A DNA stretch of 64,000 bases from positions 58,000,157 to 58,064,156 of the forward strand of contig OZ038517.1 of NCBI GenBank assembly GCA_964036315.1, written 5' to 3'. Position 1 is the stretch's first letter. Each line of letters begins with the position of its first letter. Below, piece by piece: positions 16,750-30,200 of this stretch. The DNA comes from Acanthosepion esculentum. Lineage: Eukaryota > Mollusca > Cephalopoda > Sepiida > Sepiidae. The translations under genes were made by a program, and so were the position numbers. Under the pieces are notes generated by a model, which was given only the letters and a program-made list of their open reading frames with translations, was not told where the DNA came from and did not search any database.

Positions 16750-19700
16750 GCTAGTTTTTCAACGTTAAACACGCTAGTTTGAAAATTGAATGTGCTGTTT
16801 GAAATCATTAGAAAACCAATAAAATTATTGAAAATCGATATGGTATCGATCAGAAAATATTGATTTTGACAATTTCCAACAGTTTACACAAAGTTTTATT
16901 GCAAATATTAAGTTTTACAAACTTTTGGAAAATATTGAAATTTCAATGCAAAAGCAAGCATTACTCGCTTGTTTTTCAACGTTAAACACGCTAGTTTGAA
17001 AATTGAATGTGCTGTTTGAAATCATTAGAAAACCAATAAAATTATTGAAAATCGATATGGTATCGATCAGAAAATATTGATTTTGACAATTTCCAACAGT
17101 TTACACAAAGTTTTAATGCAAATATTAAGTTTTACAAACTTTTGAAAAATATTGAAATTTCAATGCAAAAGCAAGCATTTCTAGCTAGTTTTTCAACGTT
17201 AAACACGCTAGTTTGAAAATTGAATGTGCTGTTTGAAATCAGTAGAAAACCAATAAAATTATTTAAAATCGATATGGTATCGATCAGAAAATATTGATTT
17301 TGACAATTTCCAACAGTTTACACAAAGTTTTATTGCAAATATTAAGTTTTACAAACTTTTGAAAAATATTGAAATTTCAATGCAAAAGCAAGCATTACTC
17401 GCTTGTTTTTCAACGTTAAACACGCTAGTTTGAAAATTGAATGTGCTGTTTGAAATCATTAGAAAACCAATAAAATTATTGAAAATCGACATGGTATCGA
17501 TCAGAAAATATTGATTTTGACAATTTCCAACAGTTTACACAAAGTTTTATAGCAAATATTAAGTTTTACAAACTTTTGAAAAATATTGAAATTTCAATGC
17601 AAAAGCAACCATTTCTAGCTAGTTTTTCAACGTTAAACACGCTAGTTTAAAAATTGAATGTGCTGTTTGAAATCATTAGAAAACCAATAAAATTATTGAA
17701 AATCGATATGGTATCGATCAGAAAATATTGATTTTGACAATTTCCAACAGTTTACACAAAGTTTTATTGCAAATATTAAGTTTTACAAACTTTTGAAAAA
17801 TATTGAAATTTCAATGCAAAAGCAAGCATTTCTAGCTTGTTTTTCAATGTTAAACACGCTAGTTTGAAAATTGAATGTGCTGTTTGAAATCATTAGAAAA
17901 CCAATAAAATTATTGAAAATCGATATGGTATCGATCAGAAAATATTGATTTTGACAATTTCCAACAGTTTACACAAAGTTTTATTGCAAATATTAAGTTT
18001 TACAAACTTTTGAAAAATATTGAAATTTCAATGCAAAAGCAAGCATTTCTAGCTTGTTTTTCAACGTTAAACACGCTAGTTTGAAAATTGAATGTGCTGT
18101 TTGAAATCATTAGAAAACCAATAAAATTATTGAAAATCGATATGGTATCGATCAGAAAATATTGATTTTGACAATTTCCAACAGTTTACACAAAGTTTTA
18201 TTGCAAATATTAAGTTTTACAAACTTTTGAAAAATATTGAAATTTCAATGCAAAAGCAAGCATTTCTAGCTTGTTTTTCAACGTTAAACACGCTAGTTTG
18301 AAAATTGAATGTGCTGTTTGAAATCATTAGAAAACCAATAAAATTATTGAAAATCGATATGGTATCGATCAGAAAATATTGATTTTGACAATTTCCAACA
18401 GTTTACACAAAGTTTTATTGCAAATATTAAGTTTTACAAACTTTTGAAAAATATTGAAATTTCAATGCAAAAGCAAGCATTTCTAGCTTGTTTTTCAACG
18501 TTAAACACGCTAGTTTGAAAATTGAATATGCTGTTTGAAATCATTAGAAAACCAATAAAATTATTGAAAATCGATATGGTATCGATCAGAAAATATTGAT
18601 TTTGACAATTTCCAACAGTTTACACAAAGTTTTATTGCAAATATTAAGTTTTACAAACTTTTGAAAAATATTGAAATTTCAATGCAAAAGCAAGCATTTC
18701 TAGCTTGTTTTTCAACGTTAAACACGCTAGTTTGAAAAGTGAATGTGCTGTTTGAAATCATTAGAAAACCAATAAAATTATTGAAAATCGATATGGTATC
18801 GATCAGAAAATATTGATTTTGACAATTTCCAACAGTTTACACAAAGTTTTATTGCAAATATTAAGTTTTACAAACTTTTGAAAAATATTGAAATTTCAAT
18901 GCAAAAGCAAGCAATTCTAGCTAGTTTTTCAACGTTAAACACGCTAGTTTGAAAATTGAATGTGCTGTTTGAAATCATTAGAAAACCAATAAAATTATTG
19001 AAAATCGATATGGTATCGATCAGAAAATATTGATTTTGACAATTTCCAACAGTTTACACAAAGTTTTATTGCAAATATTAAGTTTTACAAACTTTTGAAA
19101 AATATTGAAATTTCAATGCAAAAGCAAGCAATTCTAGCTAGTTTTTCAACGTTAAACACGCTAGTTTGAAAATTGAATGTGCTGTTTGAAATCATTAGAA
19201 AACCAATAAAATTATTGAAAATCGATATGGTATCGATCAGAAAATATTGATTTTGACAATTTCCAACAGTTTACACAAAGTTTTATTGCAAATATTAAGT
19301 TTTACAAACTTTTGAAAAATATTGAAATTTCAATGCAAAAGCAAGCATTTCTAGCTTGTTTTTCAACGTTAAACACGCTAGTTTGAAAATTGAATGTGCT
19401 GTTTGAAATCATTAGAAAACCAATAAAATTATTGAAAATCGATATGGTATCGATCAGAAAATATTGATTTTGACAATTTCCAACAGTTTACACAAAGTTT
19501 TATTGCAAATATTAAGTTTTACAAACTTTTGAAAAATATTGAAATTTCAATGCAAAAGCAAGCAATTTTAGCTAGTTTTTCAACGTTAAACACGCTAGTT
19601 TGAAAATTGAATGTGCTGTTTGAAATCATTAGAAAACCAATAAAATTATTGAAAATCGATATGGTATCGATCAGAAAATATTGATTTTGACAATTTCCAA

Positions 19701-20199
19701 CAGTTTACACAAAGTTTTATTGCAAATATTAAGTTTTACAAACTTTTGAAAAATATTGAAATTTCAATGCAAAAGCAAGCAATTCTAGCTAGTTTTTCAA
19801 CGTTAAACACGCTAGTTTGAAAATTGAATGTGCTGTTTGAAATCATTAGAAAACCAATAAAATTATTGAAAATCGATATGGTATCGATCAGAAAATATTG
19901 ATTTTGACAATTTCCAACAGTTTACACAAAGTTTTATTGCAAATATTAAGTTTTACAAACTTTTGAAAAATATTGAAATTTCAATGCAAAAGCAAGCATT
20001 TCTAGCTAGTTTTTCAACGTTAAACACGCTAGTTTGAAAATTGAATGTGCTGTTTGAAATCATTAGAAAACCAATAAAATTATTGAAAATCGATATGGTA
20101 TCGATCAGAAAATATTGATTTTGACAATTTCCAACAGTTTACACAAAGTTTTATTGCAAATATTAAGTTTTACAAACTTTTCAAAAATATTGAAATTTC

Positions 20200-22800
20200 A
20201 ATGCAAAAGCAAGCAATTCTAGCTAGTTTTTCAACGTTAAACACGCTAGTTTGAAAATTGAATGTGCTGTTTGAAATCATTAGAAAACCAATAAAATTAT
20301 TGAAAATCGATATGGTATCGATCAGAAAATATTGATTTTGAAAATTTCCAACAGTTTACACAAAGTTTTATTGCAAATATTAAGTTTTACAAACTTTTGA
20401 AAAATATTGAAATTTCAATGCAAAAGCAAGCATTTCTAGCTTGTTTTTCAACGTTAAACACGCTAGTTTGAAAATTGAATGTACTGTTTGAAATCATTAG
20501 AAAACCAATAAAATTATTGAAAATCGATATGGTATCGATCAGAAAATATTGATTTTGACAATTTCCAACAGTTTACACAAAGTTTTATTGCAAATATTAA
20601 GTTTTACAAACTTTTGAAAAATATTGAAATTTCAATGCAAAAGCAAGCATTTCTAGCTTGTTTTTCAACGTTAAACACGCTAGTTTGAAAATTGAATGTG
20701 CTGTTTGAAATCATTAGAAAACCAATAAAATTATTGAAAATCGATATGGTATCGATCAGAAAATATTGATTTTGACAATTTCCAACAGTTTACACAAAGT
20801 TTTATTGCAAATATTAAGTTTTACAAACTTTTGAAAAATATTGAAATTTCAATGCAAAAGCAAGCAATTCTAGCTAGTTTTTCAACGTTAAACACGCTAG
20901 TTTGAAAATTGAATGTGCTGTTTGAAATCATTAGAAAACCAATAAAATTATTGAAAATCGATATGGTATCGATCAGAAAATATTGATTTTGACAATTTCC
21001 AACAGTTTACACAAAGTTTTATTGCAAATATTAAGTTTTACAAACTTTTGAAAAATATTGAAATTTCAATGCAAAAGCAAGCAATTCTAGCTAGTTTTTC
21101 AACGTTAAACACGCTAGTTTGAAAATTGAATGTGCTGTTTGAAATCATTAGAAAACCAATAAAATTATTGAAAATCGATATGGTATCGATCAGAAAATAT
21201 TGATTTTGACAATTTCCAACAGTTTACACAAAGTTTTATTGCAAATATTAAGTTTTACAAACTTTTGAAAAATATTGAAATTTCAATGCAAAAGCAAGCA
21301 TTTCTAGCTAGTTTTTCAACGTTAAACACGCTAGTTTGAAAATTGAATGTGCTGTTTGAAATCATTAGAAAACCAATAAAATTATTGAAAATCGATATGG
21401 TATCGATCAGAAAATATTGATTTTGACAATTTCCAACAGTTTACACAAAGTTTTATTGCAAATATTAAGTTTTACAAACTTTTGAAAAATATTGAAATTT
21501 CAATGCAAAAGCAAGCAATTCTAGCTAGTTTTTCAACGTTAAACACGCTAGTTTGAAAATTGAATGTGCTGTTTGAAATCATTAGAAAACCAATAAAATT
21601 ATTGAAAATCGATATGGTATCGATCAGAAAATATTGATTTTGAAAATTTCCAACAGTTTACACAAAGTTTTATTGCAAATATTAAGTTTTACAAACTTTT
21701 GAAAAATATTGAAATTTCAATGCAAAAGCAAGCATTTCTAGCTTGTTTTTCAACGTTAAACACGCTAGTTTGAAAATTGAATGTACTGTTTGAAATCATT
21801 AGAAAACCAATAAAATTATTGAAAATCGATATGGTATCGATCAGAAAATATTGATTTTGACAATTTCCAACAGTTTACACAAAGTTTTATTGCAAATATT
21901 AAGTTTTACAAACTTTTGAAAAATATTGAAATTTCAATGCAAAAGCAAGCATTTCTAGCTAGTTTTTCAACGTTAAACACGCTAGTTTGAAAATTGAATG
22001 TGCTGTTTGAAATCATAAGAAAACCAATAAAATTATTGAAAATCGATATGGTATCGATCAGAAAATATTGATTTTGACAATTTCCAACAGTTTACACAAA
22101 GTTTTATTGCAAATATTAAGTTTTACAAACTTTTGAAAAATATTGAAATTTCAATGCAAAAGCAAGCATTTCTAGCTTGTTTTTCAACGTTAAACACGCT
22201 AGTTTGAAAATTGAATGTGCTGTTTGAAATCATTAGAAAACCAATAAAATTATTGAAAATCGATATGGTATCGATCAGAAAATATTGATTTTGACAATTT
22301 CCAACAGTTTACACAAAGTTTTATTGCAAATATTAAGTTTTACAAACTTTTGAAAAATATTGAAATTTCAATGCAAAAGCAAGCAATTCTAGCTAGTTTT
22401 TCAACGTTAAACACGCTAGTTTGAAAATTGAATGTGCTGTTTGAAATCATTAGAAAACCAATAAAATTATTGAAAATCGATATGGTATCGATCAGAAAAT
22501 ATTGATTTTGACAATTTCCAACAGTTTACACAAAGTTTTATTGCAAATATTAAGTTTTACAAACTTTTGAAAAATATTGAAATTTCAATGCAAAAGCAAG
22601 CATTTCTAGCTAGTTTTTCAACGTTAAACACGCTAGTTTGAAAATTGAATGTGCTGTTTGAAATCATTAGAAAACCAATAAAATTATTGAAAATCGATAT
22701 GGTATCGATCAGAAAATATTGATTTTGACAATTTCCAACAGTTTACACAAAGTTTTATTGCAAATATTAAGTTTTACAAACTTTTGAAAAATATTGAAAT
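20200..22800 (+). repeat. Six-monomer higher-order duplication
   Basis: Two rare variants recur together 1302 bp (6 x 217) apart: TTGAAAATTTCC in place of TTGACAATTTCC (20339 and 21641) and GTACTG in place of GTGCTG (20482 and 21784). The outer limits given are approximate. The two copies diverge after the second: the next monomer there carries CATAAG (about 22013), which the first lacks. Confidence 0.8.
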
Positions 22801-24289
22801 TTCAATGCAAAAGCAAGCATTTCTAGCTTGTTTTTCAATGTTAAACACGCTAGTTTGAAAATTGAATGTGCTGTTTGAAATCATTAGAAAACCAATAAAA
22901 TTATTGAAAATCGATATGGTATCGATCAGAAAATATTGATTTTGACAATTTCCAACAGTTTACACAAAGTTTTATTGCAAATATTAAGTTTTACAAACTT
23001 TTGAAAAATATTGAAATTTCAATGCAAAAGCAAGCATTTCTAGCTTGTTTTTCAACGTTAAACACGCTAGTTTGAAAATTGAATGTGCTGTTTGAAATCA
23101 TTAGAAAACCAATAAAATTATTGAAAATCGATATGGTATCGATCAGAAAATATTGATTTTGACAATTTCCAACAGTTTACACAAAGTTTTATTGCAAATA
23201 TTAAGTTTTACAAACTTTTGAAAAATATTGAAATTTCAATGCAAAAGCAAGCAATTCTAGCTAGTTTTTCAACGTTAAACACGCTAGTTTGAAAATTGAA
23301 TGTGCTGTTTGAAATCATTAGAAAACCAATAAAATTATTGAAAATCGATATGGTATCGATCAGAAAATATTGATTTTGACAATTTCCAACAGTTTACACA
23401 AAGTTTTATTGCAAATATTAAGTTTTACAAACTTTTGAAAAATATTGAAATTTCAATGCAAAAGCAAGCATTTCTAGCTTGTTTTTCAACGTTAAACACG
23501 CTAGTTTGAAAATTGAATGTGCTGTTTGAAATCATTAGAAAACCAATAAAATTATTGAAAATCGATATGGTATCGATCAGAAAATATTGATTTTGACAAT
23601 TTCCAACAGTTTACACAAAGTTTTATTGCAAATATTAAGTTTTACAAACTTTTGAAAAATATTGAAATTTCAATGCAAAAGCAAGCATTTCTAGCTTGTT
23701 TTTCAACGTTAAACACGCTAGTTTGAAAATTGAATGTGCTGTTTGAAATCATTAGAAAACCAATAAAATTATTGAAAATCGATATGGTATCGATCAGAAA
23801 ATATTGATTTTGACAATTTCCAAAAGTTTACACAAAGTTTTATTGCAAATATTAAGTTTTACAAACTTTTGAAAAATATTGAAATTTCAATGCAAAAGCA
23901 AGCATTTCTAGCTTGTTTTTCAACGTTAAACACGCTAGTTTGAAAATTGAATGTGCTGTTTGAAATCATTAGAAAACCAATAAAATTATTGAAAATCGAT
24001 ATGGTATCGATCAGAAAATATTGATTTTGACAATTTCCAACAGTTTACACAAAGTTTTATTGCAAATATTAAGTTTTACAAACTTTTGAAAAATATTGAA
24101 ATTTCAATGCAAAAGCAAGCATTTCTAGCTAGTTTTTCAACGTTAAACACGCTAGTTTGAAAATTGAATGTGCTGTTTGAAATCATTAGAAAACCAATAA
24201 AATTATTGAAAATCGATATGGTATCGATCAGAAAATATTGATTTTGACAATTTCCAACAGTTTACACAAAGTTTTATTGCAAATATTAA

Positions 24290-27200
24290 GTTTTACAATC
24301 TTTTGAAAAATATTGAAATTTCAATGCAAAAGCAAGCATTTCTAGCTTGTTATTCAACGTTAAAACACGCTAGTTTGAAAATTGAATGTGCTGTTTGAAA
24401 TCATTAGAAAACCAATAAAATTATTGAAAATCGATATGGTATCGATCAGAAAATATTGATTTTGACAATTTCCAACAGTTTACACAAAGTTTTATTGCAA
24501 ATATTAAGTTTTACAAACTTTTGAAAAATATTGAAATTTCAATGCAAAAGCAAGCATTTCTAGCTTGTTTTTCAACGTTAAACACGCTAGTTTGAAAATT
24601 GAATGTGCTGTTTGAAATCATTAGAAAACCAATAAAATTATTGAAAATCGATATGGTATCGATCAGAAAATATTGATTTTGACAATTTCCAACAGTTTAC
24701 ACAAAGTTTTATTGCAAATATTAAGTTTTACAATCTTTTGAAAAATATTGAAATTTCAATGCAAAAGCATTGTTTTTCAACGTTAAAACACGCTAGTTTG
24801 AAAATTGAATGTGCTGTTTGAAATCATTAGAAAACCAATAAAATTATTGAAAATCGATATGGTATCGATCAGAAAATATTGATTTTGACAATTTCCAACA
24901 GTTTACACAAAGTTTTATTGCAAATATTAAGTTTTACAAACTTTTGAAAAATATTGAAATTTCAATGCAAAAGCAAGCATTTCTAGCTTGTTTTTCAACG
25001 TTAAACACGCTAGTTTGAAAATTGAATGTACTGTTTGAAATCATTAGAAAACCAATAAAATTATTGAAAATCGATATGGTATCGATCAGAAAATATTGAT
25101 TTTGACAATTTCCAACAGTTTACACAAAGTTTTATTGCAAATATTAAGTTTTACAAACTTTTGAAAAATATTGAAATTTCAATGCAAAAGCAAGCATTTC
25201 TAGCTAGTTTTTCAACGTTAAACACGCTAGTTTGAAAATTGAATGTGCTGTTTGAAATCATAAGAAAACCAATAAAATTATTGAAAATCGATATGGTATC
25301 GATCAGAAAATATTGATTTTGACAATTTCCAACAGTTTACACAAAGTTTTATTGCAAATATTAAGTTTTACAAACTTTTGAAAAATATTGAAATTTCAAT
25401 GCAAAAGCAAGCAATTCTAGCTAGTTTTTCAACGTTAAACACGCTAGTTTGAAAATTGAATGTGCTGTTTGAAATCATTAGAAAACCAATAAAATTATTG
25501 AAAATCGATATGGTATCGATCAGAAAATATTGATTTTGACAATTTCCAACAGTTTACACAAAGTTTTATTGCAAATATTAAGTTTTACAAACTTTTGAAA
25601 AATATTGAAATTTCAATGCAAAAGCAAGCATTTCTAGCTTGTTTTTCAACGTTAAACACGCTAGTTTGAAAATTGAATGTACTGTTTGAAATCATTAGAA
25701 AACCAATAAAATTATTGAAAATCGATATGGTATCGATCAGAAAATATTGATTTTGACAATTTCCAACAGTTTACACAAAGTTTTATTGCAAATATTAAGT
25801 TTTACAAACTTTTGAAAAATATTGAAATTTCAATGCAAAAGCAAGCATTTCTAGCTAGTTTTTCAACGTTAAACACGCTAGTTTGAAAATTGAATGTGCT
25901 GTTTGAAATCATTAGAAAACCAATAAAATTATTGAAAATCGATATGGTATCGATCAGAAAATATTGATTTTGACAATTTCCAACAGTTTACACAAAGTTT
26001 TATTGCAAATATTAAGTTTTACAATCTTTTGAAAAATATTGAAATTTCAATGCAAAAGCAAGCATTTCTAGCTTGTTTTTCAACGTTAAAACACGCTAGT
26101 TTGAAAATTGAATGTGCTGTTTGAAATCATTAGAAAACCAATAAAATTATTGAAAATCGATATGGTATCGATCAGAAAATATTGATTTTGACAATTTCCA
26201 ACAGTTTACACAAAGTTTTATTGCAAATATTAAGTTTTACAAACTTTTGAAAAATATTGAAATTTCAATGCAAAAGCAAGCATTTCTAGCTTGTTTTTCA
26301 ACGTTAAACACGCTAGTTTGAAAATTGAATGTGCTGTTTGAAATCATTAGAAAACCAATAAAATTATTGAAAATCGATATGGTATCGATCAGAAAATATT
26401 GATTTTGACAATTTCCAACAGTTTACACAAAGTTTTATTGCAAATATTAAGTTTTACAAACTTTTGAAAAATATTGAAATTTCAATGCAAAAGCAAGCAT
26501 TTCTAGCTTGTTTTTCAACGTTAAACACGCTAGTTTGAAAATTGAATGTACTGTTTGAAATCATTAGAAAACCAATAAAATTATTGAAAATCGATATGGT
26601 ATCGATCAGAAAATATTGATTTTGACAATTTCCAACAGTTTACACAAAGTTTTATTGCAAATATTAAGTTTTACAAACTTTTGAAAAATATTGAAATTTC
26701 AATGCAAAAGCAAGCATTTCTAGCTAGTTTTTCAACGTTAAACACGCTAGTTTGAAAATTGAATGTGCTGTTTGAAATCATAAGAAAACCAATAAAATTA
26801 TTGAAAATCGATATGGTATCGATCAGAAAATATTGATTTTGACAATTTCCAACAGTTTACACAAAGTTTTATTGCAAATATTAAGTTTTACAAACTTTTG
26901 AAAAATATTGAAATTTCAATGCAAAAGCAAGCAATTCTAGCTAGTTTTTCAACGTTAAACACGCTAGTTTGAAAATTGAATGTGCTGTTTGAAATCATTA
27001 GAAAACCAATAAAATTATTGAAAATCGATATGGTATCGATCAGAAAATATTGATTTTGACAATTTCCAACAGTTTACACAAAGTTTTATTGCAAATATTA
27101 AGTTTTACAAACTTTTGAAAAATATTGAAATTTCAATGCAAAAGCAAGCAATTCTAGCTAGTTTTTCAACGTTAAACACGCTAGTTTGAAAATTGAATGT

Positions 27201-30200
27201 GCTGTTTGAAATCATTAGAAAACCAATAAAATTATTGAAAATCGATATGGTATCGATCAGAAAATATTGATTTTGACAATTTCCAACAGTTTACACAAAG
27301 TTTTATTGCAAATATTAAGTTTTACAAACTTTTGAAAAATATTGAAATTTCAATGCAAAAGCAAGCATTTCTAGCTTGTTTTTCAACGTTAAACACGCTA
27401 GTTTGAAAATTGAATGTGCTGTTTGAAATCATTAGAAAACCAATAAAATTATTGAAAATCGATATGGTATCGATCAGAAAATATTGATTTTGACAATTTC
27501 CAACAGTTTACACAAAGTTTTATTGCAAATATTAAGTTTTACAAACTTTTGAAAAATATTGAAATTTCAATGTAAAAGCAAGCATTTCTAGCTTGTTTTT
27601 CAACGTTAAACACGCTAGTTTGAAAATTGAATGTACTGTTTGAAATCATTAGAAAACCAATAAAATTATTGAAAATCGATATGGTATCGATCAGAAAATA
27701 TTGATTTTGACAATTTCCAACAGTTTACACAAAGTTTTATTGCAAATATTAAGTTTTACAAACTTTTGAAAAATATTGAAATTTCAATGCAAAAGCAAGC
27801 ATTTCTAGCTAGTTTTTCAACGTTAAACACGCTAGTTTGAAAATTGAATGTGCTGTTTGAAATCATTAGAAAACCAATAAAATTATTGAAAATCGATATG
27901 GTATCGATCAGAAAATATTGATTTTGACAATTTCCAACAGTTTACACAAAGTTTTATTGCAAATATTAAGTTTTACAATCTTTTGAAAAATATTGAAATT
28001 TCAATGCAAAAGCAAGCATTTCTAGCTTGTTTTTCAACGTTAAAACACGCTAGTTTGAAAATTGAATGTGCTGTTTGAAATCATTAGAAAACCAATAAAA
28101 TTATTGAAAATCGATATGGTATCGATCAGAAAATATTGATTTTGACAATTTCCAACAGTTTACACAAAGTTTTATTGCAAATATTAAGTTTTACAAACTT
28201 TTGAAAAATATTGAAATTTCAATGCAAAAGCAAGCATTTCTAGCTTGTTTTTCAACGTTAAACACGCTAGTTTGAAAATTGAATGTGCTGTTTGAAATCA
28301 TTAGAAAACCAATAAAATTTTTGAAAATCGATATGGTATCGATCAGAAAATATTGATTTTGACAATTTCCAACAGTTTACACAAAGTTTTATTGCAAATA
28401 TTAAGTTTTACAAACTTTTGAAAAATATTGAAATTTCAATGCAAAAGCAAGCATTTCTAGCTTGTTTTTCAACGTTAAACACGCTAGTTTGAAAATTGAA
28501 TGTACTGTTTGAAATCATTAGAAAACCAATAAAATTATTGAACATCGATATGGTATCGATCAGAAAATATTGATTTTGACAATTTCCAACAGTTTACACA
28601 AAGTTTTATTGCAAATATTAAGTTTTACAAACTTTTGAAAAATATTGAAATTTCAATGCAAAAGCAAGCATTTCTAGCTAGTTTTTCAACGTTAAACACG
28701 CTAGTTTGAAAATTGAATGTGCTGTTTGAAATCATAAGAAAACCAATAAAATTATTGAAAATCGATATGGTATCGATCAGAAAATATTGATTTTGACAAT
28801 TTCCAACAGTTTACACAAAGTTTTATTGCAAATATTAAGTTTTACAAACTTTTGAAAAATATTGAAATTTCAATGCAAAAGCAAGCATTTCTAGCTTGTT
28901 TTTCAACGTTAAACACGCTAGTTTGAAAATTGAATGTACTGTTTGAAATCATTAGAAAACCAATAAAATTATTGAAAATCGATATGGTATCGATCAGAAA
29001 ATATTGATTTTGACAATTTCCAACAGTTTACACAAAGTTTTATTGCAAATATTAAGTTTTACAAACTTTTGAAAAATATTGAAATTTCAATGCAAAAGCA
29101 AGCATTTCTAGCTAGTTTTTCAACGTTAAACACGCTAGTTTGAAAATTGAATGTGCTGTTTGAAATCATTAGAAAACCAATAAAATTATTGAAAATCGAT
29201 ATGGTATCGATCAGAAAATATTGATTTTGACAATTTCCAACAGTTTACACAAAGTTTTATTGCAAATATTAAGTTTTACAATCTTTTGAAAAATATTGAA
29301 ATTTCAATGCAAAAGCAAGCATTTCTAGCTTGTTTTTCAACGTTAAAACACGCTAGTTTGAAAATTGAATGTGCTGTTTGAAATCATTAGAAAACCAATA
29401 AAATTATTGAAAATCGATATGGTATCGATCAGAAAATATTGATTTTGACAATTTCCAACAGTTTACACAAAGTTTTATTGCAAATATTAAGTTTTACAAA
29501 CTTTTGAAAAATATTGAAATTTCAATGCAAAAGCAAGCATTTCTAGCTTGTTTTTCAACGTTAAACACGCTAGTTTGAAAATTGAATGTGCTGTTTGAAA
29601 TCATTAGAAAACCAATAAAATTATTGAAAATCGATATGGTATCGATCAGAAAATATTGATTTTGACAATTTCCAACAGTTTACACAAAGTTTTATTGCAA
29701 ATATTAAGTTTTACAAACTTTTGAAAAATATTGAAATTTCAATGCAAAAGCAAGCATTTCTAGCTTGTTTTTCAACGTTAAACACGCTAGTTTGAAAATT
29801 GAATGTACTGTTTGAAATCATTAGAAAACCAATAAAATTATTGAAAATCGATATGGTATCGATCAGAAAATATTGATTTTGACAATTTCCAACAGTTTAC
29901 ACAAAGTTTTATTGCAAATATTAAGTTTTACAAACTTTTGAAAAATATTGAAATTTCAATGCAAAAGCAAGCATTTCTAGCTAGTTTTTCAACGTTAAAC
30001 ACGCTAGTTTGAAAATTGAATGTGCTGTTTGAAATCATAAGAAAACCAATAAAATTATTGAAAATCGATATGGTATCGATCAGAAAATATTGATTTTGAC
30101 AATTTCCAACAGTTTACACAAAGTTTTATTGCAAATATTAAGTTTTACAAACTTTTGAAAAATATTGAAATTTCAATGCAAAAGCAAGCAATTCTAGCTA

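Noticed and set aside
9481..16756. TTGCTA at both LINE edges as a target-site duplication
   Set aside because: It is only six bases and both copies also fit the expected satellite sequence, so it is not evidence by itself.
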